NCBI GenBank assembly: GCA_945862215.1
Contig: CAMAXY010000021.1
Coordinates: forward strand, 1 to 40,390
DNA length: 40,390 bases
Origin: Singulisphaera sp. GP187
Lineage (GTDB): Bacteria; Planctomycetota; Phycisphaerae; Phycisphaerales; SM1A02
Direction of reading: 5' to 3'
Shown here: positions 33,467 through 40,390 of the stretch, one piece after another
How positions within the stretch are numbered: the stretch's first letter is position 1
How the letters are laid out: each line of letters begins with the position of its first letter
The notes under the pieces: generated by a model
Database searches by the model: none
Told to the model about the DNA's origin: nothing
What the model saw: only the letters and a program-made list of their open reading frames with translations
Made by a program: the position numbers and the translations under genes

Positions 33467-34426
33467 TTACGATTCTTGACGCAACACAAACTCTGGCGCA
33501 ACACATCGTATTCCACTTTCATCTGCAATTGTGACTGCGAATCCTGGACAGAGCGCGCCTGCACTCCACTTTCCATCTGTTGCAAGTGCGATGATGCCGA
33601 CTTGTTGATGCGCGAGTGGTTTGTGTCGTCGTTCGATTCGCTGAAGAACTTCTTGCACTGCTTCAAGAGGCGTTGATCCGCGGCGCATGCATTCGACGGC
33701 GAGAAAAGATCCGCTGACTCCCATGACGAATTCGCCCATGCCAGTTGCGACTGCGCCACCGCCTTCTGGATCGACATAGATTCCGTGACCTGGGATTGGC
33801 GAATCTCCAACGCGACCTGCCAACTTGAATGGCATTCCACTTGTGGAACATGCGCCTGCCATAACGCCGTGAGTATCGATCGCAAGCACGCCGATCGTGT
33901 CATGAGGAATGTGCTTCTCACCGATTGGTGATGGTGCGGATGACGACTGCGAAAAAATTTTCCCAGAGTCCACACCCTGATCGGTCTGTCGCGTCGTCGT
34001 TGCTCCAGATCGCCAACGTTCCCACGCCTGACGCGCGTCCGCCGACAACAACTCCATCTGCGGCATCCCCAAGGCATCGGCGAATGAATCCGCACCTTCT
34101 CCCACCAACATCACGTGGCTGGTGCGTTCCATGACCAATCTGGCAAGATCCGCAACATGCAGGTGCCGCGTGACTGCACAAACCGAACCGCAACGTTCAG
34201 GCGACATCATCACGCAAGCATCGAGGCTTATTCGTCCGATAACGTCTGGAAGCCCGCCAAAACCCACCGAATCAACCTCAGGATCGGATTCTGCTTCTCT
34301 CGCCACAGCACAAACTGCATCGAGCGCGCCACCGCCAGACGACAGATTTGGCCATGCCAAATTGCACCCGCGAGTTGAAAAACTCCAAGTTGCAAGCATG
34401 AGGGGATTGGGAGAATTCTTTGGCAT
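33467..34426 (-). CDS. N4-glycosylasparaginase / isoaspartyl peptidase family hydrolase
   Basis: A 319-residue Ntn-hydrolase. Autocleavage should occur before T177 in H-D-T-I-G, freeing the catalytic Thr. The following A-I-D-T-H-G-V-M-A-G-A-C-S-T-S-G, R-V-G-D-S-P-I-P-G-H-G-I-Y and G-G-A-V-A-T-G-M-G-E-F are strongly conserved in this family. N-terminal G-G-G-A-L-D-A-V and the helix with VGFGGLP fit too. No signal peptide is apparent, unlike lysosomal and some secreted forms. The natural substrate could be isoaspartyl peptides or glycosylated Asn; sequence alone does not decide. Confidence 0.9.
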   Translation of the reverse strand: MPKNSPNPLMLATWSFSTRGCNLAWPNLSSGGGALDAVCAVAREAESDPEVDSVGFGGLPDVIGRISLDACVMMSPERCGSVCAVTRHLHVADLARLVMERTSHVMLVGEGADSFADALGMPQMELLSADARQAWERWRSGATTTRQTDQGVDSGKIFSQSSSAPSPIGEKHIPHDTIGVLAIDTHGVMAGACSTSGMPFKLAGRVGDSPIPGHGIYVDPEGGGAVATGMGEFVMGVSGSFLAVECMRRGSTPLEAVQEVLQRIERRHKPLAHQQVGIIALATDGKWSAGALCPGFAVTIADESGIRCVAPEFVLRQES

Positions 34427-34633
34427 TGATTTGGAAGTTTCAGAAGTCGAGCGATTATCAGGGGCAATATTTTGGCTATTTTCTCAAAATGCGAGGATAC
34501 TCGACAAGGAATTTTGCGTAATATTAATTAGTCCAGTTCTAAGGCATGAAGATGCGACGTGTATTTGAATGCTCTTTGAACTGTAGTGAATTGTGAACGC
34601 TTTAAAAATAAAACACAGTCAAGGAAAATAGCT

Positions 34634-35806
34634 ATGAAAACCGTAACAGACTTTTCTCGCAGAGCCTTTACCATCATCGAACTGCTCGTGGTGGTATCTA
34701 TTATTTCGTTGCTGATCGCCATTCTCCTACCCGCCATTGGAAAGGCGAAAGATGGAGCATTAATTACTCAATCGCTCGGAAACCTCAATAATCTTTGTAA
34801 GGCTAACTTTGCTTATGCAGCGGATTGGTCAGATCGGCACTTCACAGCAATCCCAGACGATGCTGGCCTAGTTCAAGGAAGTTGCGCTAACTATGTTGCT
34901 CAGGTTGCCTGCCCATCTCAACAACTCTTAGGTTTCGATACCGGAGGCGGACTTTGGGGCTACTGGGTCGCGGGCGCGCTTTGCCCACAAGGTGTAGGAC
35001 AATGTGGCAATTGGCAAGTCTTGCTGCCACTGGTTTGGGCCAAGCCTGGTTGCGGTGGACCGGGAAGTGATGCAAATCCCTACTTGAATTCGTTTGGAGC
35101 GCATGAGATGATGAATACGAAAGCGTTCAATACGTACATCAACCAACGATATTACGACAAAGTATTTTTTCCGCCAAAGGATCGTGTAGGACTGATGGCT
35201 TGTGATTATGGACTACAAAATGAAGGTGAATACACCCCAAATCCAACGAATGCTCAATCAATAACTTTTCCTTCTTATATGTGGAGTCCAGCCAATATGA
35301 TCCCACCAATGGTGCATGCCTCGAGTACACGAGACTGTCCAAATGCTGGCAAGCAAAATTTGGCAGGTCCTGGTGGATACCGCTCTCCTCTAATGGGAAT
35401 GTCAACGTTTCCTGATCAGAAAACACTTGTGATTGAAAAATTGTGGTTACAAAACAAAGGTAAAGCCCCAGAAAAGAACAACAACTGCGCGTCCCCGCGA
35501 TCGTGGCTCTACAACGAAGCATTCAACTCCTCTCCTGCTTGTCTTTTCATGGACGGACATTCTCAACTCTGCGGAATGAACACTGCAGTGAATGATGACA
35601 AGCGCGTGAGTGTTCAGAATACGAGCAACTCAGGCATGTGCTCAGCTGGAAGAGGACTCTGGCACCGCGGAACAGCGATGGGGGCAGCTGGTTGGTACAC
35701 CGCTACTGCGGGTTACGATCCAATGATTGATATGGCACCTACGAGTTTCCACATGCTCACGACTGATGGAATCTTGGGTCGTGACATCTTGAAATCTGGA
35801 AACTGA
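34634..35806 (+). CDS. Prepilin-type exported protein (pseudopilin-like)
   Basis: A 390-residue protein with a type III prepilin leader: RRA then FTIIELLVVVSIISLLIAILL, with cleavage expected before Phe and the conserved Glu at +5; position -1 is Ala rather than Gly. AAGGA lies 8 bases before the ATG at 34634. The mature part has about 11 Cys, so disulfides are likely, plus Trp- and Gly-rich stretches (GGGLWGYWVAGALCP, CGNWQVLLPLVW). The planctomycete C-terminal pattern ACLFMDGHSQ is also present. Such proteins are abundant in planctomycetes and mostly uncharacterised. It stands alone, with its own leader and terminator. Confidence 0.85.
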   Translation: MKTVTDFSRRAFTIIELLVVVSIISLLIAILLPAIGKAKDGALITQSLGNLNNLCKANFAYAADWSDRHFTAIPDDAGLVQGSCANYVAQVACPSQQLLGFDTGGGLWGYWVAGALCPQGVGQCGNWQVLLPLVWAKPGCGGPGSDANPYLNSFGAHEMMNTKAFNTYINQRYYDKVFFPPKDRVGLMACDYGLQNEGEYTPNPTNAQSITFPSYMWSPANMIPPMVHASSTRDCPNAGKQNLAGPGGYRSPLMGMSTFPDQKTLVIEKLWLQNKGKAPEKNNNCASPRSWLYNEAFNSSPACLFMDGHSQLCGMNTAVNDDKRVSVQNTSNSGMCSAGRGLWHRGTAMGAAGWYTATAGYDPMIDMAPTSFHMLTTDGILGRDILKSGN

Positions 35807-35830
35807 TCAAGCAAATTCTTGTATCTCTCA

Positions 35831-35862
35831 CATCGCCGCACTTGTTGCGGCGATGTTTTTTT
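35831..35862 (+). terminator. Rho-independent terminator of the pseudopilin gene
   Basis: CATCGCCGC and GCGGCGATG form a perfect 9-bp stem around a 7-base loop, directly followed by seven T. It starts 25 bases after the stop codon. Confidence 0.92.
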
Positions 35863-35909
35863 ATAAGTGTGCTGAGCAATAGTCAATGATGGCCAGAGTA
35901 GAAACAGAA

Positions 35910-35945
35910 AAGGCCCCGAATCCTATTTCTAGGGCTCGGGGCCTT
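35910..35945 (-). terminator. Strong hairpin terminator downstream of groEL
   Basis: On the minus strand AAGGCCCCGA pairs with TCGGGGCCTT (10 bp), and inside it CCTA-GAAA-TAGG adds a second stem capped by a GNRA tetraloop. TTCTGTTTC follows. It lies about 70 bases after the groEL stop and converges with the pseudopilin terminator. Confidence 0.85.
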
Positions 35946-36017
35946 GCAAGCAATTTCGTGCTGGCTTTGGGAAGACGCTCCCGACCAGCAACGACGATGC
36001 GTGTTTTTATCTTTGAA

Positions 36018-37649
36018 TCAATAATCCATTTCTTCATCGCCGGCTGATGGAGCCTTCGACTTCTTTTCTTTAATGTCAGTGATCGCGCAATCGGTGGTCA
36101 GCAAGAGTCCAGCGATACTCGCCGCATTCTGCAGTGCAACGCGCTCGACTTTCGTCGGCACGATGACACCTGCCTTCACAAGATCCTGATAGACACCAGT
36201 CGATGCATTGAATCCGTATGAAGTGTCCGAAGACTCTTCAACCTTCTGTGCAACGATCGATCCATCGAGTCCGCAATTTGTCGCAATCTGCTTGATCGGT
36301 GCCGAGAGTGCACGTTGAACAATTTCAACGCCGACTTGCTCGTCGCCAACCAATGTCTTCTTGATCTTATCGAGGGCCTTGCGGGTTCGAAGAACTGCGA
36401 CTCCGCCGCCAGGAAGAATGCCTTCCTCAACAGCAGCGCGACATGCATGAAGTGCATCTTCGACGCGAGCCTTCTTCTCTTTCATTTCGACTTCGGTTGC
36501 TGCGCCAACATTGATCTGCGCAACGCCACCAGCGAGCTTCGCCAGACGCTCTTGCAGTTTCTCACGGTCGTAATCGCTGCTGACTGCATCGATTTGACTC
36601 TTGAGTTGCTCGATACGACCTTGGATGTCCTTGGTCTTTCCGCCGCCTTCGACGATCGTGCAGTTGTCCTTATCAATGGTGATCTTCTTCGCGCGACCAA
36701 GTTCTGCGATGGTCACGTTCTCGAGTTGGATGCCGAGTTCTTCCATGATCGGCTGGCCGCCGGTGAGCACCGAAATATCTTCGAGCATCGCCTTGCGACG
36801 ATCGCCGAATCCTGGAGCCTTCACAGCGCAAACCTTCAACACGCCACGCAACTTGTTCACGACAAGCATTGCAAGCGCTTCGCCGTCGATATCTTCGGCG
36901 ACGATCAGAAGTGATCGACCCGCTTCAGCGACCTTGCCGAGAATCGGCAGGAGGTCCTTCGCAGACGAAATCTTCTTCTCGTGAATGAGAACGACCGCAT
37001 CTTCGAGGATGCATTCCATTGCGGCTGGATTTGTAACGAAATGTGGGCTCAAATAGCCTTTATCGAACTGCATTCCTTCGAGCAATTCCACTTCGGTTTC
37101 CAAACTCTTGCCTTCTTCAACAGTGATGACGCCATCTTTGCCGACCTTGTCCATCGCCTCTGCGATGATCGCGCCGATTTGCGTGTCGTGATTTGCCGAG
37201 CATGTTCCGACCTGCGAAATCTCTTTCGAGTTCTTCACTGGCTTTGAGAGACGCTTCAGCTCTTCGACAACTTCGCGCACTGCAGCATCAATACCGCGTC
37301 GAACCATATTCGGGTTCGCACCCGCGGTGATGTTCTTCAAGCCTTCTGCGAAAATCGCTTCGGCATAAATCGTTGCAGTTGTGGTTCCGTCGCCTGCATC
37401 CTTGCTGGACTTGCTTGCAACTTCTTTCACCATTTGAGCACCCATATTTTCGTATGGATCTTCCAACTCAACTTCTTTGGCAACAGTCACGCCGTCTTTG
37501 GTGACGGTCGGTGCGCCGAAAGATTTTTCAAGAATCACAACGCGACCCGATGGGCCGAGGGTGACCTTGACTGCTTTGGCGAGTTTCTGAACGCCGCGAA
37601 GAATGCGCTCGCGCGCATCATTGTCATAACTAATTTGTTTTGCTGTCAT
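36018..37649 (-). CDS. groL: Chaperonin GroEL (60 kDa)
   Basis: A 543-residue group I chaperonin forming the ATP-driven folding double ring with GroES. Hallmarks present are [17 protein letters not shown], the ATP loop [10 protein letters not shown] at about 85-95, [18 protein letters not shown], and [14 protein letters not shown] near 400. The C-terminus ends GDEEMDY and lacks the Gly-Gly-Met repeat tail of Escherichia coli GroEL; planctomycetes often carry several GroEL paralogues with differing tails. GGAG lies 6 bases before the ATG. groES precedes it by 63 bases of A/T/G-rich spacer containing repeated GAATG. Confidence 0.97.
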   Translation of the reverse strand: MTAKQISYDNDARERILRGVQKLAKAVKVTLGPSGRVVILEKSFGAPTVTKDGVTVAKEVELEDPYENMGAQMVKEVASKSSKDAGDGTTTATIYAEAIFAEGLKNITAGANPNMVRRGIDAAVREVVEELKRLSKPVKNSKEISQVGTCSANHDTQIGAIIAEAMDKVGKDGVITVEEGKSLETEVELLEGMQFDKGYLSPHFVTNPAAMECILEDAVVLIHEKKISSAKDLLPILGKVAEAGRSLLIVAEDIDGEALAMLVVNKLRGVLKVCAVKAPGFGDRRKAMLEDISVLTGGQPIMEELGIQLENVTIAELGRAKKITIDKDNCTIVEGGGKTKDIQGRIEQLKSQIDAVSSDYDREKLQERLAKLAGGVAQINVGAATEVEMKEKKARVEDALHACRAAVEEGILPGGGVAVLRTRKALDKIKKTLVGDEQVGVEIVQRALSAPIKQIATNCGLDGSIVAQKVEESSDTSYGFNASTGVYQDLVKAGVIVPTKVERVALQNAASIAGLLLTTDCAITDIKEKKSKAPSAGDEEMDY

Positions 37650-37712
37650 TTGTTACTCCGTATGTAAATGAATGTGAATGAATGAAATGGAATGAGATTG
37701 AAGGAAGCGCGA

Positions 37713-38003
37713 TCAGTCGATAATGCCGAGAATGTCTTCCTCGGTCATGATGATGAATGTCTCGCCATCGATCTTGATTTCGGTTCCCGAATAGGTCGTG
37801 AAGAGGACGGTGTCGCCCTTCTTGACTGTGAATGGCATGTACTTGCCGGTGTCCTTGTTGAGGATTCCCGAACCGAGTGCCACGATCTTGCCTTGCTTTG
37901 GCTTGTCTTTCGCAGCTTCTGGAATGAAGATTCCCGAATCTGTTTTGGACTGAGCCTCGTCGCGCTTGACGATTACTTTGTCTCCGAGTGGTCGAACTTT
38001 CAT
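37713..38003 (-). CDS. groS: Co-chaperonin GroES (10 kDa)
   Basis: A 96-residue cap protein with the usual K-V-R-P-L-G-D-K-V-I-V-K-R start, the mobile loop (about 17-34, K-T-D-S-G-I-F-I-P), G-K-I-V-A-L-G-S-G, and the end E-E-D-I-L-G-I-I-D. GAAAGG lies about 10 bases before the ATG. No CIRCE repeat is seen in the upstream 84 bases; instead the leader contains a 13-bp direct repeat. It is the second gene after the receiver-like gene and heads groEL. Confidence 0.97.
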   Translation of the reverse strand: MKVRPLGDKVIVKRDEAQSKTDSGIFIPEAAKDKPKQGKIVALGSGILNKDTGKYMPFTVKKGDTVLFTTYSGTEIKIDGETFIIMTEEDILGIID

Positions 38004-38061
38004 GTTTGCATTACCTTTCTTTTGAAAACTGTGGTCGAAAAACCTGATGAACTGGACTGGA

Positions 38062-38089
38062 TAAAACTGAACTTTGTAAAACTGAACTT
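38062..38089. repeat. 13-bp direct repeat in the groES leader
   Basis: TAAAACTGAACTT occurs at 38062-38074 and again at 38077-38089 (period 15), with a weaker third relative just before it (GATGAACTGGACTGG). One copy overlaps the stop codon of the receiver-like gene. Repeats on one face of the helix, as a 15-base period is not, would bind a regulator more simply, so slippage is an alternative origin. Confidence 0.7.
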
Positions 38090-38624
38090 AAGATTGAAAA
38101 TGAGATTGATTCGTTGTTGGCCAGTGGCCCGCGTAGTGCCGCTGGATGACTCGACGAAGAGTCTCCAACATGGATTCGAGTGGAACCGGACGCTCGAGAA
38201 CTGAGAATGCTCCTTCGCGCAAAGCTTCGTTCAAGCCGCGAGCAGATTCGCGTGCAGAGACCTGAGGAGGACGAACGACCACCATCGGCGGAACGGGATT
38301 CATTGCCCGCAGAAGGTGCAGTACCCGCGAACCGAGAGATTCGCCCTGTTCTTGTGCAATTGCGGAATCGTCTGCGGGTGTCGAGAGGTCGATAACTGCT
38401 ATATGGACTGGAAATTGGCCGATGATGTCGCGAGCCTCGCGGGCAGTTCTGCTTCGAATGCAATGAACTCCCAGCGGTTGAAGAAGCGGCGGCAACTGAT
38501 CCGCGAACGAATCTTCGCGCCAACCGCCGTATGCCAACAGCAAATTCAGTCGCTGCGAGCGGCCACCGCTGGATGCGTGAGCTCCAAGTTCTGAATCTGC
38601 GTGTCGTCGAAGTCCAAGAATCAT
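38088..38624 (-). CDS. Receiver-domain-like protein with a degenerate acidic pocket
   Basis: A 178-residue protein. After about 24 polar residues, the rest has receiver (CheY-like) layout: strand RLNLLLAYG, a helix to about 50, HCIRSRT, strand PVHIAVIDLSTP with D79 at the phosphoacceptor position, MVVVRPP, ALREGAFSVLERPV, and a final amphipathic helix. The Asp/Glu pair expected after the first strand (usually DD) is replaced by the AYGGWRE stretch, and the conserved Lys before the Pro is Arg. It may therefore be a pseudo-receiver. GTG at 38699 would give a 203-residue form; neither start has a clear ribosome site. It precedes groES by 84 bases on the same strand. Confidence 0.72.
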   Translation of the reverse strand: MILGLRRHADSELGAHASSGGRSQRLNLLLAYGGWREDSFADQLPPLLQPLGVHCIRSRTAREARDIIGQFPVHIAVIDLSTPADDSAIAQEQGESLGSRVLHLLRAMNPVPPMVVVRPPQVSARESARGLNEALREGAFSVLERPVPLESMLETLRRVIQRHYAGHWPTTNQSHFQS

Positions 38625-38772
38625 CGGGCGACGTAGAGCAAACTGCGTGCCATGCGCGGTCGATGGTGGATTGCCACCCTTCACCCTGCAAAGTCCCACC
38701 CGAGCAGATTCGGGCTGAATCTGCCAATTTGGCGGGAATCCACGGGAGGCGATCCCCCACTACCTTTGAGGA

Positions 38773-40185
38773 ATGATCGATGTCACAGTAGCCCAACTTT
38801 TCCGTGATTCCGCCACGTACCTCGGCAAGAGCGTCCGACTGAAAGGTTGGGTACGCACTCGACGAGACTCCAAAGCCGGCATCTCTTTCATTCAATTGAG
38901 TGATGGATCGTGTTTCGACTCGGCGCAAGTTGTCGTTGCGAATACGGTCGCGAATTATGCGAGCGAGATTCAGCGATTGACTGCAAGTTGCGCGGTGATT
39001 GCTGAAGGCGAAGTTGTTGCGAGTCAAGGCAAAGGTCAATCAGTCGAATTGCAAGCGAGCAAAGTTGAAGTCGTTGGTTGGGTTGAAGACCCAGACTCGT
39101 ATCCGATTCAACCCAAGCCGCATTCGTTTGAATACTTGCGCGAGGTCGCGCACTTGCGGCCTCGCACGAACACATTCGGCGCGATTGGACGCGTGCGTCA
39201 TTGCCTTGCGATGGCAGTGCATCAATTTTTTAATGACCGCGGATTCTGTTGGATTCATACGCCGATTATCACAGGCAACGACTGCGAAGGCGCGGGCCAA
39301 ATGTTTCGCGTGTCGACTCTTGACCTTGCGAATATCCCGAAAACTCCAGAAGGCAAAGTTGATTTCTCGCAAGACTTTTTTGGGCGCGAAGCGCATCTGA
39401 CTGTTTCCGGGCAATTGAATGTCGAAACATGGTGCGCAGCGCTGAGCAAGGTTTACACATTTGGTCCAACTTTTCGCGCCGAAAATTCCAACACGAGTCG
39501 CCACTTGTCAGAGTTCTGGATGATCGAGCCAGAAATTGCATTCGCGAGTTTGGTGGAAGATGCGCAATTGGCTGAAGATCTCCTGAAATTTATGTTCAAG
39601 GCATTGCTGAACGAACGCGGCGACGATCTCAAGTTTTTCGCAGAGCGCATTGATAAAGAGTGCATCACTCGACTGGAGAAATTGGTCGAAGCACCTTTCG
39701 AGCGGATGAATTACACCGATGGCATTGCGCATCTCGAGGCAGCGATTGCCAAAGGACACAAATTTGAATATCCCGTTTCGTGGGGGACTGATTTGCAAAG
39801 CGAACACGAGCGATATCTGACCGAGCAACTTGTTGGACGGCCAGTGATCTTGATGAACTATCCCAAAGACATCAAAGCGTTTTACATGCGTATGAATGAC
39901 GATGGCAAGACGGTCGCTGCGATGGACATTCTTGCGCCAGGCATTGGTGAAATCGTTGGCGGCAGTCAACGCGAAGAACGACTCGACATGCTCGACAAAC
40001 GGATCGATGAGATGAAGCTCGATCGCAACGCATATTGGTGGTATCGAGATCTGCGGCGATATGGAACCGTCCCGCACGCAGGCTTCGGACTTGGATTCGA
40101 GCGAGCGATTGTGTATGCGACTGGCATGGCGAATATCCGCGATGTCATTCCGTTTGCGCGAACGCCGAAATCTTGTGAGTTTTGA
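38773..40185 (+). CDS. asnS: Asparaginyl-tRNA synthetase
   Basis: A 470-residue class IIb synthetase charging tRNA-Asn. The N-terminal OB fold (about 15-105) has [27 protein letters not shown]. The catalytic domain has FTPTI-like [16 protein letters not shown] (motif 1 area), [22 protein letters not shown] (motif 2; AsnRS signature), and [10 protein letters not shown] near the end (motif 3). Length is typical. It starts 74-148 bases from the receiver-like gene, which is divergent. Having AsnRS means Asn-tRNA(Asn) need not be formed by amidation. Confidence 0.96.
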   Translation: MIDVTVAQLFRDSATYLGKSVRLKGWVRTRRDSKAGISFIQLSDGSCFDSAQVVVANTVANYASEIQRLTASCAVIAEGEVVASQGKGQSVELQASKVEVVGWVEDPDSYPIQPKPHSFEYLREVAHLRPRTNTFGAIGRVRHCLAMAVHQFFNDRGFCWIHTPIITGNDCEGAGQMFRVSTLDLANIPKTPEGKVDFSQDFFGREAHLTVSGQLNVETWCAALSKVYTFGPTFRAENSNTSRHLSEFWMIEPEIAFASLVEDAQLAEDLLKFMFKALLNERGDDLKFFAERIDKECITRLEKLVEAPFERMNYTDGIAHLEAAIAKGHKFEYPVSWGTDLQSEHERYLTEQLVGRPVILMNYPKDIKAFYMRMNDDGKTVAAMDILAPGIGEIVGGSQREERLDMLDKRIDEMKLDRNAYWWYRDLRRYGTVPHAGFGLGFERAIVYATGMANIRDVIPFARTPKSCEF

Positions 40186-40190
40186 GCGCC

Positions 40191-40315
40191 CAAAAGTGGT
40201 TCGTGCAGATTTTTGTGGCTGACTGATTCGACAACGGGCTCAAACATGCATGGACTCAAAAGTGGTTCGTGCAGATTTTGGCAGCGGACTGATTCGCCCC
40301 CGGGCTCAAACATGC
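40191..40315. repeat. Two copies of a 59-bp direct repeat after asnS
   Basis: Copy one (40191-40249) and copy two (40257-40315) both begin CAAAAGTGGTTCGTGCAGAT, both contain GACTGATTCG, and both end CGGGCTCAAACATGC; the centres differ (TTTTGTGGCT against TTTGGCAGCG). The period is 66 bases. The first starts 6 bases after the asnS stop. The remaining 75 bases to the window end are GC-rich with no gene seen. This looks like a dispersed intergenic repeat family or local duplication; other copies cannot be checked from here. Confidence 0.85.
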
Positions 40316-40390
40316 TGCGCCTCGCCTACGCGGACTCCGGCTCGGCTTGCAAACTCGCCGGGGTTCAAATCATTCCGCTGCCCACGTTGG

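Noticed and set aside
38004-38087. CIRCE heat-shock operator before groES
   Set aside because: No TTAGCACTC...GAGTGCTAA dyad or near match found in the leader.
38011-39039. 342-codon minus-strand frame overlapping the receiver-like gene and asnS
   Set aside because: Arg/Ser-rich composition without domains; it is antisense to asnS and a shadow of the receiver-like gene.
39966-40313. Minus-strand frame with a repeated MFEPxxESV...NLHEPLL peptide
   Set aside because: The peptide repeat is simply the 59-bp DNA repeat translated, and the frame runs antisense into asnS.
40340-40390. tRNA-like GGGTTCAAATC near the window end
   Set aside because: No acceptor stem, D-arm or anticodon arm can be drawn around it.
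1-40390. CRISPR arrays, insertion sequences, phage genes, toxin-antitoxin pairs
   Set aside because: None seen: no regularly spaced repeats beyond the two-copy cases listed, and no transposase, integrase or small paired regulatory genes.

Overview
The window reads as chromosomal DNA from a planctomycete, most likely a Phycisphaerae-type organism. This rests on several traits together: a pseudopilin with a planctomycete-style N-terminus, a secreted protein ending in paired EF-hand/dockerin-like repeats, a fused 3-dehydroquinate dehydratase/shikimate dehydrogenase, lipoproteins, roughly balanced base composition by eye, and housekeeping genes scattered on both strands in short clusters. There is no sign of a phage, plasmid, transposase or CRISPR array. 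The taxonomic assignment is an inference.

Layout. 1-2356 (minus): an ABC-2 permease translationally coupled to a GIDE-domain protein cut by the window edge. 2357-5483 (plus): RNase Y, a TM2 protein and the 16S rRNA dimethyltransferase RsmA. 5783-7113 (minus): a GAF protein and an internally repeated membrane protein, divergent from a cupin gene (7139-7618). 7623-10718: asparagine synthetase, divergent from a lipoprotein gene. 10763-16407 is an aromatic amino acid neighbourhood: aroDE and aroC on the minus strand, and on the plus strand an unknown gene, phenylalanine hydroxylase and an Xaa-Pro aminopeptidase. 16434-18940 (minus): thiC behind a TPP riboswitch, followed by a small membrane protein. 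19150-20121: a double Lrp-type regulator. 20176-22216 (minus): two exported proteins. 22696-23967: an MFS transporter behind a 26-bp palindrome. 24020-28949 (minus): ribBA, a lipoprotein and a large TPR/peptidase-like protein. 28975-32817 (plus): an M42-like peptidase, argS and upp. 32861-34426 (minus): an asparaginase-family hydrolase and a cobalamin adenosyltransferase. 34634-35806: a self-contained pseudopilin gene with its own terminator. 36018-38624 (minus): a degenerate receiver protein, groES and groEL, ending in a strong terminator. 38773-40185 (plus): asnS, followed by a two-copy 59-bp repeat.

Most genes are ordinary metabolism and information processing. The points most worth a second look are: the RibBA protein whose GTP cyclohydrolase II half lacks its zinc cysteines; the receiver-like protein upstream of groESL that lacks most of the acidic pocket; the GIDE protein coupled to an ABC permease; the 26-bp palindrome between two divergent genes; inverted repeats in front of the double Lrp regulator; ThiC with long extensions at both ends; and the 59-bp repeat pair after asnS. 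I did not find a clearly new multi-gene system. Start codons were chosen by eye from ribosome binding sites, overlaps and family length, and family assignments come from recognising motifs without a database search.
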